A DNA stretch of 64,000 nt, from the NCBI GenBank assembly GCA_027306605.1, contig DAHUZK010000059.1:1-64000 (forward strand), written 5' to 3'. Position numbers and translations under genes: made by a program. Under the pieces are notes generated by a model. It ran no database searches and was not told where the DNA came from. It saw nothing but the letters and a program-made list of their open reading frames with translations. Shown in pieces: positions 15,791 to 23,755 of this stretch. The first letter of the stretch is position 1, and each line of letters starts with the position of its first letter. Source of the stretch: Acidimicrobiaceae bacterium. GTDB taxonomy: Bacteria > Actinomycetota > Acidimicrobiia > Acidimicrobiales > RAAP-2.

Positions 15791-16891
15791 GTGTCACGCA
15801 CTGCGCCGCCGCCCGACCAGGTAGTCGCAAATTCGCCAGTTGGCTTGTTGAGGGAGCTGGCATCCGGCGTCGACGCCCTCTACCTGTCCGGACGGGCTGA
15901 ACTGCCGAAGCAGTTCCTCGCCCGCCTGGAGGACGGCCGCGCCTGGGCGGCCCAGGCAAAGCGCCCGGCGCCCTTCGAGCTCGGCGAGCTCGTCTTCGGC
16001 ATCGCCCCGCACGGCTGGGGCAAGTACCGCTTCTGCCTCGAGCACGCGACGGCGCGCATCGGCATCTCCACGAGCCGCCACCTGCCGACGGTGCGCGTGC
16101 AACCCCGTTCCGAGTTCCTCCACGCCGTCGGCCCCGAAGCGGCGGTGACGACACTGCAACAGATCCTCTGCCCCGAGCTGCGGCAGCTGCGTTTCTGGGT
16201 CAACCGCGTCGACCTCTTCGCCGACTGGCAGGGTTGGGAGCTCACCCTCGACGACGCGGCGCGTTTCGTCTGCCGCGCCGACGCCCGGCGTACCTACGAG
16301 GTGGGCGGTACCTTGACCGGCTTCGAGTTCGGGAGCCGGACGACCAAGACGTTCCTGGCCCGTCTCTACGACAAGACCGCGGACATGGCGGCGAAGGACA
16401 ACGGCTGGTGGTTCGAGGTCTGGGGTGAGCGGTACGTGCCCGGGACGCCCGTGCATCGGCTCGAGTTCGAGATCGGCCGCCAAGGCCTCCAGGAGTTCGA
16501 CCTCAACACCCCGGCCCAGGTTTTCGACGCCGCCGGCGATCTGTGGGCCTACGCCACGGGGCAATGGCTGACCCATCGCTCCCCCACCGACGACCGCACC
16601 CGGAGCCGCTGGTCGCTCTCACCGCAGTGGAGCTCCGTGCAGGGGGCCACCCTCTCTCATCAGGCGGTCGGGCTCGAGCGCCTCCGCCTCGCCCGCCGGT
16701 CCAGGTCCATCGAGAAGCTGCTCCCAGGGCTGAACGGCTACCTCGCCTCGATGGGTGCCCTCCTCGGCACGCATTTCATCGACGACACGCTGAGAGCGAT
16801 CGGGCATCATCTGCGTACTTACGAGATCGTCAGCCACACGGCGTTCAGCGAACGGGTCGCACGCCGCCGCAGCGAGCTGGAGCTGCGGTGA
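15791..16891 (+). CDS. Rolling-circle replication initiator-like protein (Rep_trans type)
   Basis: A 366-residue protein with features of Rep_trans initiators: RVDLFADWQGW near residue 138 (R-x-D-x3-D type), FLARLYDKTADM with the candidate catalytic Tyr near residue 194, and HRLEFEIGRQGLQEF near residue 218. These proteins nick one strand at a double-strand origin to start rolling-circle replication of plasmids and integrative elements. The start is GTG at 15791. Its stop overlaps the next small frame (GTGA) and the recombinase begins 100 bases later, giving a replication-plus-integration cassette. The assignment is by motif pattern; a profile search would confirm it. Confidence 0.7.
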   Translation: MSRTAPPPDQVVANSPVGLLRELASGVDALYLSGRAELPKQFLARLEDGRAWAAQAKRPAPFELGELVFGIAPHGWGKYRFCLEHATARIGISTSRHLPTVRVQPRSEFLHAVGPEAAVTTLQQILCPELRQLRFWVNRVDLFADWQGWELTLDDAARFVCRADARRTYEVGGTLTGFEFGSRTTKTFLARLYDKTADMAAKDNGWWFEVWGERYVPGTPVHRLEFEIGRQGLQEFDLNTPAQVFDAAGDLWAYATGQWLTHRSPTDDRTRSRWSLSPQWSSVQGATLSHQAVGLERLRLARRSRSIEKLLPGLNGYLASMGALLGTHFIDDTLRAIGHHLRTYEIVSHTAFSERVARRRSELELR

Positions 16892-17067
16892 GCGCGGTCG
16901 GACCGGACTACGGACGGGTGGCGGCCGTGCTGGTGCGGATCGGGCTACAGATCGCCAGCGAGAGGGAACAGCAGGAACAGGAGGACGGCGATGTTGACGG
17001 TGGCGTACTGCCGGGTGTCGACCGAAGAGCAGGCAGCAGAGGGCTTCTCGATCGCCGGGCAAGCTGA
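16888..17067 (+). CDS. Possible small coupled protein overlapping the recombinase start
   Basis: GTG at 16888 overlaps the Rep stop (GTGA) and opens a 59-codon frame that ends 77 bases inside the recombinase gene, in another frame. The first half (RVAAVLVRIGLQIASEREQQEQ) could form a helix; the second half mirrors recombinase coding sequence. Small excision or copy-control proteins are often found here, but I cannot identify one. The frame may simply be leader for the recombinase. Confidence 0.3.
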   Translation: MSAVGPDYGRVAAVLVRIGLQIASEREQQEQEDGDVDGGVLPGVDRRAGSRGLLDRRAS

Positions 17068-18424
17068 CAAGCTGCGCGTCTACGCCGAGCTGCACGACCT
17101 CGGCGATGTCACGGTCGTCGCCGACCCTGGACTCTCGGGCAAGAACCTCGAACGGCCCGGACTCCAGCAGTTGCTGCACATGGTCGACGAGGGCCACGTG
17201 GCCAACGTGCTCACGTGGCGGCTCGACCGGTTGTCGAGGAACCTCAGCGACCTCATCATGCTGGCCGACCGCTTCGGCCAGGCCGGCGTCGCACTGCATT
17301 CCTTCACCGAGAAGATCGACCTGTCCTCGGCGACGGGCCGGATGTTCTACAACATCCTCGGCTCCTTCGCGCAGTTCTACCGCGAGCAGCTGGCCGAGAA
17401 CGTGCGCATGGGCATGCAGCAGGCCGTGCGGCAGGGTAAGTGGATCAACCGGCCGAAGATCGGCTACGACCTCATCGACGGCGAGCTCGTCGCCAACGAG
17501 ATGGCGCCGGTCGTGCGGCGCGTTTTCACGCTGCGCTCAGAAGGCCAGAGCGTGGGCAAGATCGCCGACGCCACGGGCGTGAAGTACTCGACCGTCCTCA
17601 CCATTCTCAAGTCGCGCATCTACCTCGGCGAAGTGATGATGAACGACGAGTGGTTCCCCGGTCGCCACGAGGCAATCATCACCCCCGAGCAGTTCGCCGC
17701 CGCCCACCGGGGCAGGGTCAAGGGCCGGGCCCGGGGCACCGACCTGTTGTCGGGCCGGGTCCGCTGTGGGCTCTGCCGGCGTCTGATGTCGATCGACCAG
17801 AACGGCCAGGGCAGCCGGCACTACCGCTGCCGCCACCGGGGCGAGGGCTGCGCGCAGCCCTGCCGGAGCAACCTCGGGCTGCTGCGTGCCGCCGTGTTGG
17901 GGTTACGGCTCATCGGCGACGACGAGGAGCTGCAGGCCGCCATCCGCACGGAGCTCGACCGGGCCCGAACGCCGGCCCGAAAGGCCGGCGGAGGGCCCCG
18001 CACTCGACGCAACCGTCACGGTGTCGAGGACCTGGTGGCCCAACGCCGCAAGCTGCTGCGCCTCTACTACGACGACAAGGTCAGCTCCGAGCTGTTCGCC
18101 GAGGAGGAGTCGCGCCTGTCCGTCGCCATCCGCGAGGCGCAGAAGGAGAGCGACGACGCGCATGTCGAGGCGGTTCGGACCGACGACCTGGCACGGCGGT
18201 TCGACGACGTCGCACAAGTGCTCGCGACCCTCGACGTCAACACGATGTGGGAGCACGCGACCGAGGTCGAGCGACGCGTGTTGATCGACGAGTTCATCGC
18301 GGAGATTTTGGTGTTACCCGATTACTTGGACGTAACTGTGCACGGTGCGCCGCCGCTGCACGTCTGTTACCAGGAGGTTGGACTCAAGGAGTCGGGTTTC
18401 GATCGTGTCGGAGGGGGGACTTGA
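16991..18424 (+). CDS. Large serine recombinase (site-specific integrase)
   Basis: A 477-residue enzyme. The catalytic domain starts YCRVSTEEQAAEGFS with the nucleophile serine at residue 10, and the arginine cluster is RLDRLSRNLSD. The Recombinase domain follows (GYDLIDGELVANE; IYLGEVMMNDEWFPGRHEAI), then a zinc ribbon (RCGLCRRLMS with a later CRHRGEGC) and a coiled-coil region, the standard order for large serine integrases. Such enzymes cut both strands through a phosphoserine link. The last codons and the TGA stop lie within the 3' end of tRNA-Leu(GAG) on the other strand, so the gene abuts or spans the attachment site. ATG at 16991 follows GGAGG with about 6 bases between. Confidence 0.93.
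   Translation: MLTVAYCRVSTEEQAAEGFSIAGQADKLRVYAELHDLGDVTVVADPGLSGKNLERPGLQQLLHMVDEGHVANVLTWRLDRLSRNLSDLIMLADRFGQAGVALHSFTEKIDLSSATGRMFYNILGSFAQFYREQLAENVRMGMQQAVRQGKWINRPKIGYDLIDGELVANEMAPVVRRVFTLRSEGQSVGKIADATGVKYSTVLTILKSRIYLGEVMMNDEWFPGRHEAIITPEQFAAAHRGRVKGRARGTDLLSGRVRCGLCRRLMSIDQNGQGSRHYRCRHRGEGCAQPCRSNLGLLRAAVLGLRLIGDDEELQAAIRTELDRARTPARKAGGGPRTRRNRHGVEDLVAQRRKLLRLYYDDKVSSELFAEEESRLSVAIREAQKESDDAHVEAVRTDDLARRFDDVAQVLATLDVNTMWEHATEVERRVLIDEFIAEILVLPDYLDVTVHGAPPLHVCYQEVGLKESGFDRVGGGT
18405..18415. repeat. Candidate right attachment site in the tRNA-Leu 3' end
   Basis: This 11-bp sequence, identical to 11635-11645, covers the discriminator and acceptor stem end of tRNA-Leu(GAG). It is the junction at which the recombinase gene meets core sequence. 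Confidence 0.35.
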
Positions 18425-18489
18425 ACCCCCACGCCCTTGCGGGCACCAGCCCCTCAAGCTGGCGCGTCTGCCTATTCCGCCACTCCGAC
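18406..18489 (-). tRNA. tRNA-Leu (anticodon GAG)
   Basis: An 84-base class II tRNA with a perfect 7-bp acceptor stem (GTCGGAG with CTCCGAC) and discriminator A. The anticodon stem CCAGC/GCTGG has loop TTGAGGG, giving anticodon GAG for CTC and CTT codons. A long variable arm (TGCCCGCAAGGGCG) and T arm GGGGGTTCAAGTCCCCC are present. CCA is not encoded. The convergent recombinase gene overlaps its 3' end by 19 bases. Confidence 0.95.
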
Positions 18490-18560
18490 GGGCTCACCAC
18501 GAGATGTGCAGCGTCCCGAGATCGTAGCGCGTGACCGACAGCCGACCTGGGCTGCAGGAA

Positions 18561-18587
18561 CGCCTCGCCCGCTGCCTGCCCGAGGCG
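18561..18587. terminator. Possible hairpin after the peptide-binding protein gene
   Basis: CGCCTCG and CGAGGCG are separated by 13 bases, just downstream of the binding-protein stop on the minus strand and before the tRNA-Leu gene. No T-run is seen, so termination is only a possibility. Confidence 0.3.
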
Positions 18588-18598
18588 ATGGGAACCTG

Positions 18599-20404
18599 CT
18601 ACTGCCCGGGCAGCGTCGGCGTGGTGTTGTTCGTCGCCTCGGCCCGGCGGACCGCCCAGAGCTGCGCGTACCAGAGCAGGCTCGTGCTGCGCGGCGTCGG
18701 GGTGACGCCTCCGATCCGCCGGCTCCAGGCCAGCGCGGCCGGTTCGGGGAAGAGCGGCAGCGAGACCATCTCCTTCCACAGGAGCGTGTCCGCCTGGTCG
18801 TAGTAGCCGGCGGCCGTCTTGGCGTTGAGTTGCTGCGAGCCCGTCTGCACGAGCTTGTCGAACTGGGGCTCCGAGAAGTTGGTCCAGTTCTCGGACCCGT
18901 TCTTGCCGGGCGGCCCGAGCAGCATCGTGTACCAGGCCAGCGTCTGGCTCAGGTAGGGAGTGAAGTTCACCGGCAGCACGGCCAGGTCGGCGAACCCGTC
19001 GGCCAGGACCTGCCCGGTCTGCGAGGCGCCCGTCACAGGGGCGAGCGTGGTGTCGAGACCGGCCGCTTCGAGCTCCTCGCGCATGATGGGTGCCGCCGCC
19101 GCCGCCCAGGGGTCGCTGGCGTCGTAGACCATGTGCAGCTGGAAGGGCGCCCCGAAGGCGTAGTGGTAGAACTGCGACCCGGCACGGGTCAGCCCGGACG
19201 CCTGAATGAACGCGGCCGCCTGGTCGGGCACGGGTGTCACCGGGAAGTTGACGCTCCCTCCGCCCCCGATCACTGTCGTGCTGGTCGAGGAGGTCGACGG
19301 CGGCACGGTGGTCGTCGACGCTGCGTTCGGCGGTGGCGTGTAGTTCGGCTGGCCCTGCACGGCGACGTGGCTGTCGGCCACGGTGAGTCCGGGTACGGCC
19401 CAGCTCGCCAGCTGGTTCACCAGGTCCTGCCGGTTGATCAGGAGGGCGATGGCGAAGCGCAGGTCCGGGGACAGGTCGGCGCTGAGCGAGCTCGCCATGT
19501 CGAGCTGAAGCTGGGTTGCCGAGGTGTCGACGTCGCTCTGCGCCCCCGGGAGCCCGGTCGTCTGGGTCAGGAAGGACTGGGTCACGGTGCTCGGTTGTGC
19601 CACCTGCACGTAGCCCGAGGTCATCCACTGGGTCAGCTGGCTCGTGGACGATGCGAGGTGCACCACGATCGAGCGGGCGTTGGCCGGCGTCCCCCACCAC
19701 CGCGGGTTCTGCACCAAGGTCACGGTCTGCGGGGCCACCGAACCGATCTCGAACGGACCACCCGAAAGGTCGATGGCCGAGTTCAACATGGGGCAGGGCG
19801 GGTCCCAACCGACCTTCTCCATGATGTGGGCGGGCATGAGATTGTCGAAGAGCGACTGCCAGTCGGCGAACGTCGTCTTGAATTTCACCGTCACGGTGTG
19901 CCCACCGTTGGACCCGGTGACCGAGGCGATGTCCTTGTAGCCCTGGATGCTCGAGACCTCGGACGAGGAGACGACCGGCTGGTCCCGCTGGGCCTGCCAG
20001 GCGTAGACGAAGTCGGCCGCCGTGATCGGCACGCCGTCGGACCACACCGCCTTCGGATCGAGGGTGTAGACGACCGTCTGGGGCTTGAGGTTCACCAGCT
20101 CCGACGAGAGCACCAGGTCCGAGTTCTGCTGCGGTGCCCCCGCCCCGCTGACCACGTAGGTGCTCGGCAGGACGGCTCCGAGGATCGTGCGGGTGGCCAC
20201 GGAGTTCCCCGACGGCATGTTCGGGTTGCAGCCGGTCGGCGTCCCGGTCATGCCGAACGAGATGGTGCCGCCGGCCACCCCGACGTAGGTGACGGTGGTC
20301 CCGCCGCCGGCCGCACTGCCGCAGGCCGACGCCAGGAGGGCCAAGGCCAGGAGCGATCCGACCGGCCAGCGCCACCGCCGGGGGCGTTGGCCCCGGCCCG
20401 TCAC
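18599..20404 (-). CDS. Peptide-type ABC transporter substrate-binding lipoprotein (SBP family 5)
   Basis: A 601-residue lipoprotein. The signal peptide ends in the lipobox LASAC with Cys28. The body has family 5 features: an early region that matches the fold, KAVWSDGVPITAADFVYAWQ near residue 110, and a long C-terminal lobe (WAAAAAPIMREELEAAGLDT, GSENWTNFSEPQFDKL). A Thr/Ser-rich low-complexity insert (TTTVPPSTSSTSTTVIG) splits the C-terminal lobe. It should bind a peptide or similar ligand outside the membrane. GTG at 20404 overlaps the secG stop by 4 bases. The only peptide-type importer genes in the window (50.6-54.5 kb) lack a binding protein, so a functional link is possible but unproven. 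Confidence 0.88.
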   Translation of the reverse strand: MTGRGQRPRRWRWPVGSLLALALLASACGSAAGGGTTVTYVGVAGGTISFGMTGTPTGCNPNMPSGNSVATRTILGAVLPSTYVVSGAGAPQQNSDLVLSSELVNLKPQTVVYTLDPKAVWSDGVPITAADFVYAWQAQRDQPVVSSSEVSSIQGYKDIASVTGSNGGHTVTVKFKTTFADWQSLFDNLMPAHIMEKVGWDPPCPMLNSAIDLSGGPFEIGSVAPQTVTLVQNPRWWGTPANARSIVVHLASSTSQLTQWMTSGYVQVAQPSTVTQSFLTQTTGLPGAQSDVDTSATQLQLDMASSLSADLSPDLRFAIALLINRQDLVNQLASWAVPGLTVADSHVAVQGQPNYTPPPNAASTTTVPPSTSSTSTTVIGGGGSVNFPVTPVPDQAAAFIQASGLTRAGSQFYHYAFGAPFQLHMVYDASDPWAAAAAPIMREELEAAGLDTTLAPVTGASQTGQVLADGFADLAVLPVNFTPYLSQTLAWYTMLLGPPGKNGSENWTNFSEPQFDKLVQTGSQQLNAKTAAGYYDQADTLLWKEMVSLPLFPEPAALAWSRRIGGVTPTPRSTSLLWYAQLWAVRRAEATNNTTPTLPGQ

Positions 20405-20649
20405 TGCAGCCGGAGATCGAGCGTGACCGTGGCGAAGGCGAAGATGATGGCGACCGTGACCGTGATGCGGTCCAGGTTCCGCTCCACCACCGTCGAGCCC
20501 TGCGCGGCCGCTCCCACGCTGCCCCCGAACATGTCGGAGAGACCGCCGCCCTTCCCGCTGTGCATCAGGATCAGGAAGATCAGCCCCAGCGCGGAGAGCG
20601 CCTCTATGACGATGTACACCCAGGTGAGTGTGGACAGGGTTGCCAACAA
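20401..20649 (-). CDS. secG: Preprotein translocase subunit SecG
   Basis: An 82-residue membrane protein with two hydrophobic segments. The conserved loop between them reads LMHSGKGGGLSDMFGG, diagnostic for SecG, followed by an R-N-L-D-R-I-T segment. SecG assists SecYE during protein export. It lies at the end of the gap-pgk-tpiA run, its usual actinobacterial position, 39 bases after tpiA. The next gene downstream overlaps its stop by 4 bases, an unusual coupling to a binding-protein gene. Confidence 0.95.
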   Translation of the reverse strand: MLATLSTLTWVYIVIEALSALGLIFLILMHSGKGGGLSDMFGGSVGAAAQGSTVVERNLDRITVTVAIIFAFATVTLDLRLQ

Positions 20650-20688
20650 CGGGGGGCCTCCAGCTCGGGCCGATGTCGCTTGCTCGAG

Positions 20689-21477
20689 CTAGGAACGGTA
20701 GCAGGCACCGGTGGCCCGGATGATGTCAGTGAAGGCGGGCGCCTCCAGGCTGGCCCCGCCCACCAGCAGGCCGTCCACGTTCGGCTCGGCCATCAGGTCG
20801 GTCGCGTTCTCGCCCGTGACGGAGCCCCCGTACTGGATCCGGGTCCGCTCGGCAGCCCCGTCGCCGCCCACCTTGGTCACCAGGGAGCGGATGAACACGC
20901 AGGCGTCCTCGGCGTCGACCGCCGTCGCCGCCTGGCCGGTGCCGATGGCCCAGATCGGCTCGTAGGCAATCACCAGGGCGCCCAGGACCTCGGGCGGGAG
21001 CCCCGAGAGTGCCGCCATGACCTGTTCCTCGAGGACCGCCTCGGTCAGGCCGCGGGATCGCTGCTCCTCGGTCTCCCCGATGCAGACGATGGGGGTCATC
21101 TCATGGCGCAGCACGGCTCGCAGCGTCGCCGCCACCTTCGCGTCGTCCATGCCGAAGAGGGTGCGCCGCTCGGAGTGCCCGACGATCACGTACGCCGTAC
21201 CCAGCCGGGCCAAGAAGCGCGGGCTCACCTCTCCCGTGCGCGGCCCCGCGTCCTCGTCGGAGCAGTGCTGGGCGCCGATCGCCACGGGGATGTGCTCCTG
21301 CTCCACCAGTGTCTGCACCGTGCGCAGATCCGTGAAGGGGGGGTGGACCGAAACGTCGACGCGCGCCACGTCCTCGGCCTTGAGACGCAGTCCGAGGTCC
21401 CGCACGGTGTGCAGCGCCTCGATGTGATCGTGGTGCATCTTCCAGTTCCCGCTGACGAGCGGGCGGCGTATGGTCAC
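20689..21477 (-). CDS. tpiA: Triosephosphate isomerase
   Basis: A 262-residue glycolytic enzyme interconverting dihydroxyacetone phosphate and glyceraldehyde 3-phosphate. Motifs: SGNWKMH with the catalytic lysine, IVGHSERR with the catalytic histidine, AYEPIWAIGTG with the catalytic glutamate, and YGGSVTGEN for phosphate binding. The start is GTG at 21477, which overlaps the pgk stop (GTGA), so translation is coupled. The 9-bp repeat array of the pgk tail ends only a few bases before the start, leaving AGGGGG as ribosome-binding site. Length is normal. Confidence 0.97.
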   Translation of the reverse strand: MTIRRPLVSGNWKMHHDHIEALHTVRDLGLRLKAEDVARVDVSVHPPFTDLRTVQTLVEQEHIPVAIGAQHCSDEDAGPRTGEVSPRFLARLGTAYVIVGHSERRTLFGMDDAKVAATLRAVLRHEMTPIVCIGETEEQRSRGLTEAVLEEQVMAALSGLPPEVLGALVIAYEPIWAIGTGQAATAVDAEDACVFIRSLVTKVGGDGAAERTRIQYGGSVTGENATDLMAEPNVDGLLVGGASLEAPAFTDIIRATGACYRS

Positions 21478-22694
21478 CCCCTGGGCGCGTTGGGCGCGTT
21501 GGGCGCGTTGGGCGCGTTGGGCGCGTTGGGCGCGTTGGGCGCCTGGCGCAGGGCGTCGATGCCCGGGAGGTGCCCCTCGGACTCGATGTAGGCGAGCGAG
21601 GCGCCGCCGCCTGTGGAGAGGAAGTCGACCTTGTCGGACAGGCCGAGGTCCTCGAGCGCGCTGGCGCTGTCCCCGCCGCCCACCACCGAGAAGCCGTGGG
21701 CGTGGGCCACCGCTTCGGCCACGATACGGGTACCGCCGGCGAAACGCCGGTCCTCGAACGCACCAAGGGGACCGTTCCACAGCACCGTGCCCGCACCGGC
21801 CACCACCTCGGCGAAAGCGGCTGCCGAGTCGGGCCCGATGTCGAGACCGGTCCAGCCGTCGGGCAGGTCACCCTCGATCACCTTCACGCTCCCCCGCGGG
21901 CCGTGACCGTCCGAGGGCGGCCCGAAGGTGCCGCCCGGTTCGAGGGCACGCGTGTCGGTCGGCAACACGATGCGCACGCCCGAGGCGAGTAGGGCCCGGC
22001 AATCCTCGAGGTGGGACTCGTCGAAGAGCGAGCTCCCCACCTGGACGCCCCGGGCGGCCAGGAAGGTGAACGCCATGCCGCCCCCGACGACGAGGGTGTC
22101 CACCCTCGTGGCCAGCACCTTGAGCACCTCGAGCTTGTCAGCCACCTTGGCCCCCCCGACCACGGCCACGAAGGGTCGCGCCGGCGCCTCGAGAATGCTC
22201 CCCAGCACCTCGATCTCGCGGGCGAAGCGCAGCCCCGCTGCGCTGGGCAGGAACTGCGGCGGCCCGACAATGGAAGCGTGGGCCCGGTGCGCCGCGCCGA
22301 ATGCCTCGTCGACGTAAGCGTCGAAGCCCTCGATCAGGCGCTGGACGAAGGCAGGGTCGTTCGCCTTCTCGCCGGGATCGAAACGCAGGTTCTCGGTCAG
22401 CCCCACGCCGGGGCAGAGGACCTCGAGGCGCTCACGCACCGGGTCCATCTCCCAGCGCGGGTCCGGCGCGCCGGCGGGGCGACCCAGGTGCGAGGCGGCA
22501 ACCACATCGGCTCCGGCGTCCAGCAGGTACCGCAGCGTGGGCAGGGCGGCGGTGATCCGGAAGTCGTCGGCCACCGTGGCCTGCCCGCGCACGCCGATGT
22601 GCAGTGGAACGTTGAAGTCGACCCGCACCAGCACACGCGCGCCATCCAGTCCGGGAAGGTCCCCCAGGACCGGGATGCCCCGCAGCGCGTCCAT
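21474..22694 (-). CDS. pgk: Phosphoglycerate kinase with C-terminal APN repeat tail
   Basis: A 406-residue enzyme making ATP from 1,3-bisphosphoglycerate. Seen: VRVDFNVPL near residue 22, GGAKVADKLEVL, VLWNGPLGAFE and GGGDSASALEDLGL with the nucleotide-binding glycine run. Typical actinobacterial enzymes end near FLEGK.LPG; here that position (HLPGIDALRQ) is followed by six Ala-Pro-Asn triplets and Ala-Pro-Arg-Gly. The tail is encoded by a 9-bp tandem array and is not expected to be catalytic. ATG at 22694 follows the gap stop by 2 bases; the gene overlaps tpiA by 4 bases. Confidence 0.97.
   Translation of the reverse strand: MDALRGIPVLGDLPGLDGARVLVRVDFNVPLHIGVRGQATVADDFRITAALPTLRYLLDAGADVVAASHLGRPAGAPDPRWEMDPVRERLEVLCPGVGLTENLRFDPGEKANDPAFVQRLIEGFDAYVDEAFGAAHRAHASIVGPPQFLPSAAGLRFAREIEVLGSILEAPARPFVAVVGGAKVADKLEVLKVLATRVDTLVVGGGMAFTFLAARGVQVGSSLFDESHLEDCRALLASGVRIVLPTDTRALEPGGTFGPPSDGHGPRGSVKVIEGDLPDGWTGLDIGPDSAAAFAEVVAGAGTVLWNGPLGAFEDRRFAGGTRIVAEAVAHAHGFSVVGGGDSASALEDLGLSDKVDFLSTGGGASLAYIESEGHLPGIDALRQAPNAPNAPNAPNAPNAPNAPRG
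21482..21544. repeat. 9-bp tandem repeat array in the pgk 3' end
   Basis: Six perfect copies of TGGGCGCGT and one variant. On the coding strand it encodes Ala-Pro-Asn repeats at the pgk C-terminus and ends 5 bases before the tpiA start codon. Copy number is likely variable between strains, in whole triplets. Confidence 0.9.
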
Positions 22695-22696
22695 CG

Positions 22697-23713
22697 TCAG
22701 CTCCCGACGACCAGGACCAGGTCCACGAGACGGTTCGAGTAGCCCCATTCGTTGTCGTACCACCCGAACGTCTTGACGAGCGTGAGCTCGTCGTTGACCG
22801 GCATGACCATGGTCAGGCCGGAGTCGAACGTGCACGAGGCGGCCGAGCCGACGATGTCGCTCGAGACGACCGGGTCCTCGGTGTAGTCCAGCACGCGGTC
22901 GAGAGGCGGCTTGGCCGCCGCCTCCGCGAAGGCACCGTTCACCTCGGCCACCGACGGGCTGCCCTTCACGACCGCCGTGAAATCCGTGATCGATCCCGCC
23001 GGGACGGGCACGCGCAACGAGGTGCCGTCGAGCCGGCCTTTCATGGCTTCGAGGACGAGGCTGGTCGCCCGCGCCGCGCCGGTCGAGGTCGGCACGACGT
23101 TGATGGCGGCCGCCCGCGCCCGGCGCATGTCCTTGTGCGGCAGGTCGAGCAGGTTCTGGTCGTTCGTGTACGCGTGCACTGTCGTCATGAGACCGCTCAC
23201 GATGTCGAAGGCCTCGTCGACCACCTTGACCATGGGGACGAAGCAGTTGGTCGTGCACGACGCGTTCGAGATCACCGTGTGGCGTGCTGGATCGAACTCG
23301 TCGTCGTTCACGCCGACGACGAAGGTGGCGTCGGCGTCACCGGACGGTCCCGAGATGATGACCCGTTTCACCGACCCGCCCAGGTGCCCCGCCGCGGCGT
23401 CGCGCGCCGTGAAGATGCCGGTCGACTCCACCACGACCTCGGCGCCCAGGGAGTCCCAGGGCAGCCGTCCGGGTTCGCGCTCGGCCAGGACCCGGACCAG
23501 CTTGTCGCCCACCAGGAGGTCGCCGCCCTCCACGTCGACGGGGGTGGCGAGACGCCCGTTGGTGGAGTCGTGGCGCAACAGGTTGGCCAGCATCTCGGCC
23601 GAGGTCAGGTCGTTCACGCCGACCACCTCGACATCCGCCCCCGTGTCGAGGATGGCCCGCATGAAGTTGCGGCCGATGCGTCCGAAGCCGTTGATCCCGA
23701 CCCGCACCGTCAT
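22697..23713 (-). CDS. gap: Glyceraldehyde-3-phosphate dehydrogenase
   Basis: A 338-residue type I enzyme. It opens with the NAD-binding motif GINGFGRIGRNFMRA; the catalytic cysteine is in SNASCTTNC, and the phosphate-site motif is STGAARATS. The C-terminal WYDNEWGYSNRL is standard. It oxidises glyceraldehyde 3-phosphate in glycolysis. The ATG at 23713 lies 42 bases after yvcK; in most actinobacteria whiA stands between these two genes, and it is missing here. pgk follows after 2 bases. Confidence 0.97.
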   Translation of the reverse strand: MTVRVGINGFGRIGRNFMRAILDTGADVEVVGVNDLTSAEMLANLLRHDSTNGRLATPVDVEGGDLLVGDKLVRVLAEREPGRLPWDSLGAEVVVESTGIFTARDAAAGHLGGSVKRVIISGPSGDADATFVVGVNDDEFDPARHTVISNASCTTNCFVPMVKVVDEAFDIVSGLMTTVHAYTNDQNLLDLPHKDMRRARAAAINVVPTSTGAARATSLVLEAMKGRLDGTSLRVPVPAGSITDFTAVVKGSPSVAEVNGAFAEAAAKPPLDRVLDYTEDPVVSSDIVGSAASCTFDSGLTMVMPVNDELTLVKTFGWYDNEWGYSNRLVDLVLVVGS

Positions 23714-23755
23714 TCGATTCTTCCTCCTCGGGCCTCCACGGGGCCCACCGGCGAC

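Noticed and set aside
21482-21544. CRISPR array
   Set aside because: Repeats are 9 bp with no spacers and lie in coding sequence. No cas genes are present.
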